Source: Leptodactylus fallax
Lineage: Eukaryota > Chordata > Amphibia > Anura > Leptodactylidae
DNA: 64,000 nucleotides
Direction of reading: 5' to 3'
Assembly: GCA_947044405.1 (NCBI GenBank)
Contig: CAMRHE010000157.1
Coordinates: forward strand, 2,680,501 to 2,744,500
Of this stretch, positions 59,501 to 64,000 are shown in pieces. The translations under genes and the position numbers were made by a program. The first letter of the stretch is position 1; each line of letters opens with the position of its first letter. The notes under the pieces are model-generated. The model was not told the origin of the DNA. It saw only the letters and a list, made by a program, of their open reading frames with translations, and made no database searches.

Positions 59501-61687
59501 CTGCACTTGGGGACACTTTCAAAGTTTTCCCAATTTTTCGGACTGACTTACCTTCATTTCTTAAAGTAATGATTGCCACTCGTTTTTCTTTACTTAGCTG
59601 CTTTTTTCTTGCCATAATACAAAATCTAACACTCCATTCAGTAGGACTATCAGCTGTGTATCCACCTGACTTCTGAACAACACAACTGATGGTCCCAACC
59701 CCATTTATAAGGCAAGAAATCCCATGTATTAAACCTGATAGGGCACACCTGTGAAGTGAAAACCATTTCAGGTGACTACCTCTTGAAGCTCATCAAGAGA
59801 ATGCCAAGAGTGTGCAAAGCAGTAATCAAAGCAAAAGGTGGCTACTTTGAAGAACCTAGAATATAAGACATATTTTCAGTTGTTTCACACTTTTTTGTTA
59901 AGTATATAATTCCACATGTGTTAATTCATAGTTTTGATGCCTTCAGTGTGAATCTACAATTTTTATAGTCATGAAAATACTGAAAACTCTTGGAATGAGA
60001 AGGTGTGTCCAAACTTTTGGTCTGTACTGTATGTGGCAAAATACTTCAACTAGCAAAATGGAATAAATTACCATTTTAAAAAACAGCCTTATACAATTAT
60101 AGCAAATATAAATGTAAAATAAACGTGCATATGCATATACTGACTGTTTACTATTATAACTATTATATCTATATTGTGCATACAATTTTCTCATAATCCA
60201 GAATATATGTCATAATCCAGCACAGAACAGCAGAATAAAAAAAAATCAGGATTCCTTTGAAGAGCTCTACTTTCACATGGAGCTTTTCATGACTGCCTAG
60301 TAATCCAGAGCATTATCTAGGTTTCATTCAGTACACTTACAGTATTACAGTCTTTATGTAACATGGTGTTATTTGCTTTCTAATATGATGTCTGTTGGTA
60401 TTTCTCAATTCCTATATTTTTCCTTCTTCTATAAATCCTCTACATTTTCTCTACAAAATACTTGCCATCTCCGTATTACTCACAAGAAAATAGTCCCGAT
60501 AAAATTCTGGTAGCTCCATACTAATGATATCATCATCCAACGGGAGAAGATAAAAAGCCCATTCATCACTGGTTACGTCTGTGCAAAAAATAAATAGATG
60601 CTTTGGCCTGGGTATTCCAGTCTAGTCTTTTCATTTTCCAATATGTAAATATCCATCTCCATAAAAATGGTTATGAGCATTACAGCCCCATTCACATCCA
60701 CAGAAGGGTCATCACAATATTAAGTCCTTGCAATATAAAACAATTTTTCAGAAACGAATAGGTGGAACTTTTTAATATAGCTAAAGAAAAATTCTTCTTT
60801 TTCCATCAGACTGCAAGATATATTACTATGTTTCCTATATGCTGTTGTACCATTCATTTATGAAAAGTTGTTTAATGATTGGAGGTACTCTTTAAATGGA
60901 TTTCATCCAAATTTGAATTTTTTTTCTTGCTTAAAAAGCATGATTTGAGTCTATGGGCTGTATGTGGTAACGCAGATCAGCCCCATTCAAGTGAATGTAT
61001 CATATTTTATGCTACTACTCTGTATGTCATGACTAACTCTAGGGTTCACACTTGTGCTTGGGTTTCCGTTCTTTGGGTCCGCTTGGGGATCCGAAAAACA
61101 GAAACCCAATCCGCTTACAAAGTGGTTACACGTGGACCCCATAATGGGTCCGGGTATCCGCCTGGCCGCATTTTTCAAGCGGATTCAAGGACGGAATCCA
61201 AGCGATGGAGTGAAACCAGCCTTAGCAGGTTTATTTATTTAAAAAAAATAAAAAATTGAACCCTTCATCCCCCATGTTTTTGAGAATGATTTATTGAAAT
61301 AGAGGAAATAAGAGGTTGCAGCCAAGTAGTGGAGGCTAACGGCACTAGTTTTTTTTCTGATTAAAGCCTACTGTCATATAACACACAGAAAATAATATGT
61401 GACGTTCTCCCTAACACAATTTTTCTCTTACCAAAAATAAAATAAAAAATTCAGCGTTTAATAATCAGTAGGTCACACTTACCACCATATATGCCTTCCT
61501 GCTCCAAAATCATATCACATGTGTAAAACTAAAGGAAAAATGGCAGAAATCAATTTTTGCCTGTTAATTCCAATAGTAAAGAGGTATCAGATCAGAAATA
61601 GAACATGTATTGTGTTTACCTTCTGGGGACTGAAAATGATCTTATACTTCCGACTCACTCCTGCTTTCTTATCTGCATTTACAAGGC
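31350..61687 (-). CDS. VPS33B: VPS33B, Sec1/Munc18-family vacuolar sorting protein (exons 5-23)
   Basis: VPS33B is an SM-family protein that binds VIPAS39 (VIPAR) to form the CHEVI complex, acting in endosome/lysosome and polarised membrane traffic; human loss causes ARC syndrome. Nineteen exons, all with GT-AG introns, join into 1559 nt of continuous frame: 2 nt finishing a codon, 518 codons, then TGA. Landmarks in order: [140 protein letters not shown] and [19 protein letters not shown]. The human protein has 617 residues. The missing ~97 N-terminal residues (exons 1-4) should lie right of the window. No stop or frameshift was found, so the gene looks functional. Introns hold four Tc1-type insertions or fragments and a DIRS element. 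Confidence 0.96.
31430..32804. other. VPS33B intron 22
   Basis: No exon. A hairpin-MITE fragment of the GAGCCAAAGCCAA family lies near 32425-32550, and imperfect inverted repeats lie around 31680-31980. Confidence 0.5.
32805..32921 (-). CDS. VPS33B: VPS33B exon 22
   Basis: 117 nt. Reads [13 protein letters not shown], then [20 protein letters not shown], ending LGKEI before GTACAC. The C-terminal SM-domain core is strongly conserved. Confidence 0.96.
33029..33098 (-). CDS. VPS33B: VPS33B exon 21
   Basis: 70 nt. Reads [20 protein letters not shown], then EFA and one base of the next codon; donor GTATTC. Confidence 0.95.
34004..34105 (-). CDS. VPS33B: VPS33B exon 20
   Basis: 102 nt, phase 0 to phase 0. 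Reads [16 protein letters not shown], then [24 protein letters not shown] donor. Confidence 0.96.
35357..35752. mobile_element. TTAA-ended MITE in VPS33B intron 19
   Basis: Starts TTAAAGGGGTTTTCCAGG, ends CCTGGAAAACACTTT. An inner inverted repeat around AGGTCATCAGTATCAG is visible. No ORF. Confidence 0.65.
35831..35904 (-). CDS. VPS33B: VPS33B exon 19
   Basis: 74 nt. Reads [20 protein letters not shown], then KLGL; TGTAG acceptor, GTGAGT donor. Confidence 0.96.
36000..36132 (-). CDS. VPS33B: VPS33B exon 18
   Basis: 133 nt. Reads [20 protein letters not shown], then [20 protein letters not shown], then DKAV; GTGAGG donor. Confidence 0.97.
36895..37140 (-). mobile_element. Tc1-like fragment
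   Basis: Text such as TTTGGTGTGACCACCCTTTA and CAAAACAGCATCAATTTTTC matches Tc1-element sub-terminal sequence I recognise from other vertebrates. Only one end is present. A different dispersed repeat (CCAACTCCGACTCC) follows to about 37220. Boundaries and strand are approximate. Confidence 0.45.
37688..37734 (-). CDS. VPS33B: VPS33B exon 17
   Basis: 47 nt. Reads [15 protein letters not shown] after the shared glycine codon; donor GTCCGT. Confidence 0.93.
37966..38254. mobile_element. TTAA-ended MITE, 289 bp
   Basis: Starts TTAAAGAGGTTGTCCAGGCA and ends TGCCTGGACAACCCCTTCAA. Internal GTGATGTCA/TGACATCAC hairpin near 38020-38045. Confidence 0.7.
38382..38436 (-). CDS. VPS33B: VPS33B exon 16
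   Basis: 55 nt. Reads [18 protein letters not shown] plus one base; TTTCAG acceptor, GTAAGG donor. Confidence 0.95.
38521..38585 (-). CDS. VPS33B: VPS33B exon 15
   Basis: 65 nt. Reads [20 protein letters not shown] and Q after a shared serine codon; GTGAGT donor. Confidence 0.95.
39004..39510. mobile_element. TTAA-ended MITE, 507 bp
   Basis: TTAA at both ends. Termini AAGTGTACCTCCAGTTATAA and TTATAACTGGAGGTACGCTT are inverted repeats. No ORF. Confidence 0.75.
39721..39788 (+). repeat. Poly(A)/(TA)n/(CATA)n microsatellite
   Basis: An A-rich run of about 30 bp, then TA and CATA units. It may mark the 3' tail of an old retroposon. Confidence 0.85.
39954..40028 (-). CDS. VPS33B: VPS33B exon 14
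   Basis: 75 nt. Reads [20 protein letters not shown], then KTEH, after a histidine codon shared with exon 13; GTAAGT donor. Confidence 0.96.
40620..41220. mobile_element. TTAA-ended MITE, 601 bp
   Basis: TTAA at both ends. Termini AGGAAATGTGTCACCAC and GTGGTGATACATTCCCT are inverted repeats. Confidence 0.75.
41350..42195. mobile_element. Copy of the 10691-11720 TTAA family
   Basis: Shares TTATTGATGCCATTTTGGGG-type and ACGTGTTCTAGGGAAAGGGG text with the copy at 10691. Ends are unclear, and 41565-41700 looks like a secondary insertion. Confidence 0.4.
42862..44477 (-). mobile_element. Tc1 element (family 3), copy A
   Basis: Ends CAGTACAGACCAAAAGTTTG and CAAACTTTTGGTCTGTACTG, preceded by TA at 42860-42861. 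About 1.6 kb in VPS33B intron 13. Inverted repeats are about 270 bp and, in the intact copy, reach into the end of the transposase frame. Confidence 0.93.
43032..44063 (-). pseudogene. Tc1 transposase (family 3, copy A), frameshifted
   Basis: Compared with the open copy at 58563-59615 it has an extra A in the run right after the start codon, a 5-bp insertion near 43607 (AATGT repeated) and a deletion of about 17 bp near 43096. These break the frame into at least three parts. Motifs remain: [25 protein letters not shown] and [15 protein letters not shown]. Confidence 0.92.
44478..44540. repeat. (TA)n/(CA)n microsatellite
   Basis: About 40 bp of TA then CACA units, directly beside the right end of the family-3 Tc1 copy A. 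Confidence 0.93.
44894..44984 (-). CDS. VPS33B: VPS33B exon 13
   Basis: 91 nt. Reads [20 protein letters not shown], then [10 protein letters not shown] plus one base; CTAG acceptor, donor GTACGG. Confidence 0.96.
45627..45713 (-). CDS. VPS33B: VPS33B exon 12
   Basis: 87 nt, phase 0 to phase 0. Reads [20 protein letters not shown], then [15 protein letters not shown] donor. Confidence 0.97.
46154..47786 (+). mobile_element. Tc1 element (family 2), copy B
   Basis: Ends CAGTGCCTTGAGAAAGTATT and ATACTTTCGCAATGCACTG, flanked by TA at 46152-46153 and 47787-47788. Antisense in VPS33B intron 11. Very similar to 24290-25901. Confidence 0.95.
46547..47566 (+). pseudogene. Tc1 transposase (family 2, copy B), a single nonsense codon
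   Basis: 339-codon frame starting [12 protein letters not shown] and ending GGATKY. The only break is TAA at 47390-47392, where copy A has AAA (lysine in NLWKELK). HTH region ([18 protein letters not shown]) and catalytic residues in [26 protein letters not shown] and [11 protein letters not shown] are present. The break falls just after the catalytic E, removing the last ~58 residues. Confidence 0.93.
47787..49155. other. VPS33B intron 11, left part
   Basis: No exon or clear element seen between the Tc1 copy and exon 11. Confidence 0.5.
49156..49229 (-). CDS. VPS33B: VPS33B exon 11
   Basis: 74 nt. Reads [20 protein letters not shown], then SQDK, after the shared glycine codon; donor GTAACA. 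Confidence 0.96.
49350..49801. mobile_element. TTAA-ended MITE, 452 bp
   Basis: TTAA at both ends; AGAGGACCTTTCACCACCTC and the reverse complement of its right end AGAGGACCTTTCACCATCTC. No ORF. Confidence 0.78.
50187..50264 (-). CDS. VPS33B: VPS33B exon 10
   Basis: 78 nt. Reads [20 protein letters not shown], then FRIKC; GCAG acceptor, GTAAGT donor. Confidence 0.96.
50959..51407. mobile_element. TTAA-ended MITE, 449 bp (uninterrupted copy)
   Basis: Same family as 20954-22546. It carries CCAAATACCTTTAGCAGTG where the other copy has an L1 fragment, so it serves as the empty site. Confidence 0.82.
51799..51895 (-). CDS. VPS33B: VPS33B exon 9
   Basis: 97 nt. Reads [20 protein letters not shown], then [12 protein letters not shown] plus one base; donor GTTAGG. 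Confidence 0.95.
52170..52274 (-). CDS. VPS33B: VPS33B exon 8
   Basis: 105 nt, phase 0 to phase 0. Reads [20 protein letters not shown], then [15 protein letters not shown]; donor GTAATG. Confidence 0.96.
52621..52750. repeat. DIRS terminal inverted repeat, left
   Basis: 130 bp from TTCACTGGGGGACACAGC to GCATGAATCAGTTTG. By eye it is identical to the reverse complement of 58328-58457. Confidence 0.92.
52874..52972. repeat. DIRS internal complementary region
   Basis: 52874-52934 is the reverse complement of the element's left tip (starting at 52577). TTT follows at 52935-52937. 52938-52972 is the reverse complement of the right tip ending at 58466. This head-to-tail joint of both ends is the template used to complete DIRS circles. 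Confidence 0.92.
53204..53743 (-). pseudogene. DIRS tyrosine recombinase remnant
   Basis: 179-codon open stretch. [18 protein letters not shown] matches the start of the DIRS recombinase core, and [18 protein letters not shown] resembles the region before the catalytic His/Arg box. Intervening blocks are scrambled by frame changes. I cannot point to an intact R-H-R-Y set. The family integrates DNA circles without a target-site duplication. Confidence 0.6.
54229..54747 (-). pseudogene. DIRS RNase H-region remnant
   Basis: 172-codon open stretch with DIRS-type blocks [40 protein letters not shown] and [19 protein letters not shown]. Corresponding functional proteins have TDN in place of TDL at the first block, so a key residue looks lost. 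Confidence 0.65.
54750..55650 (-). pseudogene. DIRS reverse transcriptase remnant
   Basis: Blocks spread over several frames: [51 protein letters not shown] and [14 protein letters not shown] (the [YF]xDD box, here FSDFDD). Order and content match DIRS pol. Not translatable as one protein. Confidence 0.65.
56438..56482 (-). other. tRNA-Ile(UAU)-like 5' half
   Basis: Minus strand begins GCTCCAGTGGTGCAATCGGT, then TAGCGCACGGTACTTAGATA. This closely resembles the acceptor and D-arm half of tRNA-Ile(UAU) including its A box. No T-arm/B box follows, so it is not a functional tRNA; a tRNA-derived fragment captured by the DIRS element is likely. Confidence 0.5.
57500..58100 (-). promoter_or_regulatory. 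GC/CpG-rich 5' region of the DIRS element
   Basis: Dense CpG (for example 57640-57800), with C and G homopolymer runs. It sits at the transcriptional start side of the element's coding strand. Promoter role is inferred only. Confidence 0.35.
58328..58457. repeat. DIRS terminal inverted repeat, right
   Basis: 130-bp partner of 52621-52750; ends in ...CCCCCAGTGAA. The outer nine bases, GTAGACGAG, run to the element tip at 58466. Confidence 0.92.
58563..59615 (-). CDS. Tc1/mariner transposase, complete open frame
   Basis: 350 codons from [20 protein letters not shown] to GGYFEEPRI, no breaks. Tc1-group transposases bind terminal inverted repeats and cut and paste into TA. The N-terminal paired-like HTH pair includes [20 protein letters not shown] and a GRPR-type linker ([10 protein letters not shown]). 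The catalytic DD34E residues sit in [12 protein letters not shown] (D), [14 protein letters not shown] (D) and [15 protein letters not shown] (E). Both copies of this family have G where most Tc1 proteins have W before SDE. The last ~35 codons lie in the inverted repeat. Length and motifs are those of an active protein; activity is unproven. Confidence 0.93.
   Translation of the reverse strand: MARKKQLSKEKRVAIITLRNEGKSVRKIGKTLKVSPSAVAKTIKRYKETGSHEDRPRKGRPRVTSAAEDKFIRVTSLRNRRLTAAQIRDQVNATQSSSSRHISTTTVKRRLCAAGLHGKIAARKPLLRTGNKQKRLVWAKEHKEWTLDLWKSVLGSDESKFEIFGSNHHVFVLNRKGEQMDSTCLVPTVKHGGGGVMVWGCFAGDTVGDLLKIEGILNQHGYHSILQRHAIPSGLCLVGPSFIFQQDNDPKHTSRLCKGYLTKKESDGVLRQMTWPPQSPDLNPIEMVWGELDRRVKAKGPTSAKHLWELLQDCWKTISGDYLLKLIKRMPRVCKAVIKAKGGYFEEPRI
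60030..60483. other. VPS33B intron 7, left part
   Basis: AT-rich, nothing recognised. Confidence 0.5.
60484..60578 (-). CDS. VPS33B: VPS33B exon 7
   Basis: 95 nt. Reads [20 protein letters not shown], then [11 protein letters not shown], after a shared aspartate codon; donor GTGAGT. Confidence 0.97.
60579..61482. other. VPS33B intron 6
   Basis: A dispersed repeat at about 61040-61225 with inverted text (GGTTTCCGTTCTTTGGGTCC / GGACCCCATAATGGGTCC). No exon. Confidence 0.5.
61483..61528 (-). CDS. VPS33B: VPS33B exon 6
   Basis: 46 nt. Reads [15 protein letters not shown] plus one base; TTTTAG acceptor, GTAAGT donor. Confidence 0.95.
61620..61687 (-). CDS. VPS33B: VPS33B exon 5
   Basis: 68 nt. 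Two bases complete a serine codon, then [20 protein letters not shown] and QK; donor GTAAAC. It is the most upstream VPS33B exon in the window. Confidence 0.95.
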
Positions 61688-61908
61688 CTTGAGAGAAAAT
61701 AATAATATATTAGGAATTTATTTAATGTGTCATACACATTTTGATGGCCATACACCAGCCAAGCAGATAGCTCACAACGGACTATGCTAGAAGCATGTGA
61801 ATTGAAGGATATATCAGGCCGTATAAAAGACATATTAATCTGAAGATTTGTTAAGATGTTTGTAAATTTCCTTGTGCAACACTGAGCAATCCTATATGTG
61901 AGAGTAGC

Positions 61909-62325
61909 TTAAGGGGAAACTGTCAGGTGGTCTTTGCACCATAAACTGGTCCTTACATGTGCAGCATCAAATGATGACCTTTCCTATTGTGCCCCTCACT
62001 AAATTTTCTGTTGCTGAAAAGTTATAAGCTTTTAAAAACATATAAAAAATGACCTTAATTAGTCATGTGGGCGGGGAGCAGCTTCATCTAGTCATATAGC
62101 CATTGCACTATATCACACCCTGTGCGGCATGATAGACATGTCCCTCACTGTCTGACATCAGCCTGAATTTGCATAAGGTAAATTTGCATAAGGTTTTAAA
62201 ACCTTAGAACTTGACTTTTCAGCAACAGAAATCTTAGTGAGGTACACCATAGGAAATGTCATTACTTGATGCTGCACATCCAGGGGCCAATTTAGGGTGG
62301 AAAAACACCTGACAGGTTTCCTTTA
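61909..62325. mobile_element. MITE, 417 bp, in VPS33B intron 4
   Basis: Left TTAAGGGGAAACTGTCAGGT, right end complement ATAAAGGAAACCTGTCAGGT. Right TTAA is mutated. Confidence 0.65.
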
Positions 62326-63180
62326 TCCCCTTAATTATGCAGGGTAGTTTTTTTACGTTATTGCTCAGTGACTTTTTCATATTTTCCTTCCGCGCCTTTC
62401 AAAATTCATAACTTTTTTATTTTTCTGTCAACATGGCTATGTGAGGGCTTATTCTTTGCGTGACAAGTTGTACTTTTATTTACCAACATTTTGGGGTACA
62501 TATAATGTTTTGATTAGCTTTTAATGGTTTTTGGGGGCCCATGTTAAAAAAACAAAAAACAAAATAAAACACAATTCTATCATAATATTTTGCATTTTGT
62601 TTTTACAGTGTTCACTCTGCAATAAAAATTACATGGCAACGTTGTCCTTTGGGTCATTACGATTACAGTGATACCATATTTATATTTTTACTTTTTGAAA
62701 TGAGCAATTTTCCGAGGGTCACCGTATTCTGACTTGCGGGACAAGTTGTACTTTTTATTGGTACCAATGTTATTGTTATTTTTTTGGGAAAGCAAAGTGA
62801 CCTAACGTTAATTTGCGCATTGCAGAATTGTATTTTTTTTTTTACAGCGTTCACAGTACGGAATAAATAATGCTATTTTTGGATAGTGGGGGCTTATACA
62901 CACATGGGAACCTCCTGGCTGCCATGGCAACCCCTCGGGACCCACAATCTTATCACGGTGGGTCCAAGAGGTGGCAGGGGAGGGTGACCTTGCCCCCGGA
63001 CTCCCTGGATGCCATGAGCGATATTGAGTATCTTCTGATTCTGGCGACTAGTCCCAGGCCTCGGCATTGTTATACAGCTCCTGTGCCTGCGGCATTAAAG
63101 CACCGTACTATTACGGCGCTGAGCGTTAACTATACGCTCAGCATGGTATAATGCTATGGGGTAGAGCTGGAAGGGGTTAT
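62326..63180. mobile_element. Copy of the 10691-11720 TTAA family
   Basis: Begins ATCCCCTTAATTATGC, ends GGAAGGGGTTAT. Shares TTTTTACAG(T/C)GTTCAC, ATAACTTTTTTATTTTTCTG and TACTATTACGGCG with the copy at 10691. Confidence 0.65.
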
Positions 63181-63905
63181 CCCATGAAAAAACAATTATC
63201 ACCTATCCACAGTGGAGTTGCTAAATTCACAATCTTTCATGGATCTCAAGGACCCCATTTCTGAAGACTACACAACCGAAGTGAGGAGGAGTCTGAATGG
63301 AGCACTGATCACACCTGCGCCCTGTGGGCCAGTAAATAAATGTCCATAAATGTTGTTAGGGCTAACAGAGATAGCCAGTTACATTGCTCAAATGTTTCTG
63401 TGGCCCATAGAACTTGAATGGAACAATAGTGTGCATATCCGCCTGACGAAGTTTGCCGAAGCTGGAGCCCAGACAGAAGGCTGGGGATCAGCTTCCTGAT
63501 AGAAGGAACTACATGGCTTGTAACTGGACTTTAGGGGCGTGTAGTAAACCTGTCACCAAAGCCCATAGCACAAAGTACATATAACCTATAACCCATTACA
63601 ACTGATTTGAATATCTATAAAACTTCTTTTTTCAGACTAACAAAGCTGCTAAGAAGCTGCTAAAGAAGATAAAAACAGCTTTGGAAACTGTATACAATGG
63701 CCAGCAAGGTACTGTGTGTAGTTTATAAAGCAATTTCATGCTAACAGACTCCCTTTAAGTGTGGGTGGTGTAGATTGAATCTAGTGGGCTGCAATGGGCT
63801 TTCTAGCTTGAAGCGGGACATACCCACTATTTCTGGTGTGTTTGTTACCCCCATTCACAAGTTTTAAACTTTTATTGGCAAATACATGAATTTTATACTC
63901 AAGAC
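63181..63905. other. VPS33B intron 4 toward the right edge
   Basis: Dispersed repeat remnants (ACAGACTCCCTTTAAG at about 63745). No exon 4 found. Confidence 0.45.
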
Positions 63906-64000
63906 TCAATATTTACAGTGTTGGCCCTTATTTTTGAAAGCTTCTGCAATTCACCCTGGCATGCTGGATATCAGCTTCTGGGCCAAATCCTTACTGATGG
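63906..64000 (-). pseudogene. Tc1 transposase C-terminus (family 4), cut by the window edge
   Basis: Minus strand reads SKDLAQKLISSMPG, a TGA where a CGA arginine codon is expected, then IAEAFKNKGQHCKY and the natural stop at 63906-63908. This is the end of a Tc1 transposase of another family. The rest lies right of the window. Confidence 0.75.

Larger units (their letters stand above)
52507..60029 (-). mobile_element. Tc1 element (family 3), copy B, carrying a DIRS insertion
   Basis: Ends CAGTACAGACCAAAAGTTTG and CTTTTGGTCTGTACTG, flanked by TA at 52505-52506 and 60030-60031. Without the 5.9-kb DIRS at 52577-58466 it is about 1.63 kb. The inverted repeats are about 270 bp and include the last ~106 nt of the transposase frame, so an inverted copy of that coding end lies at 59783-59868. 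Located in VPS33B intron 7. Confidence 0.93.

Overview
This is vertebrate nuclear DNA, almost certainly from an anuran amphibian. Two ordinary spliced protein genes lie head to tail on the minus strand, separated and interrupted by many transposons. The frog assignment is an inference. It rests on the repeat style: many short TTAA-flanked elements beginning TTAAAGGGGTT or similar, several Tc1 families, an L1-like element and a DIRS element. The protein sequences alone would fit any tetrapod.

Genes. (1) PRC1, the antiparallel-microtubule cross-linker of the central spindle. Exons 1-7 are present (19927 down to 86, minus strand; about the first 323 codons). The rest of the gene lies beyond the left edge. 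Its promoter, near 19930-20160, carries a CHR element, an inverted CCAAT box, a CRE and an NRF1 palindrome, a typical layout for a G2/M gene. (2) VPS33B, a Sec1/Munc18-family subunit of the CHEVI trafficking complex. Nineteen exons run from 61687 down to the stop codon at 31350 (minus strand) in one unbroken frame of 518 codons plus stop. By comparison with the 617-residue, 23-exon human gene these are exons 5-23; exons 1-4 lie beyond the right edge. The order VPS33B then PRC1 on one strand matches human 15q26.1. About 11 kb of repeat-rich DNA (20.2-31.3 kb) separates them.

Mobile DNA. PRC1 intron 6 holds a near full-length 6.5-kb L1-like retrotransposon (804-7317) with a perfect 16-bp target-site duplication. 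Its ORF1 is intact and its ORF2 is broken only at a run of eight C. It landed in one arm of a large foldback element. PRC1 intron 3 holds a decayed Tc1 element whose transposase gene is split by a 1-kb TTAA-type insertion. The intergenic region holds a 5'-truncated L1 in a TTAA element, a second Tc1 inside another TTAA element, and several hairpin repeats. VPS33B introns hold three more Tc1 copies. One has an open 350-codon transposase, but its terminal repeat is split by a 5.9-kb DIRS-type retrotransposon (52577-58466). That DIRS element has 130-bp inverted repeats that are identical and an internal complementary region joining copies of both ends.

There are no prokaryotic genes, CRISPR arrays, complete tRNA or rRNA genes. 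I see no wholly new system. The most informative structures are the nested insertions, which can be ordered in time and checked against empty sites within the window.
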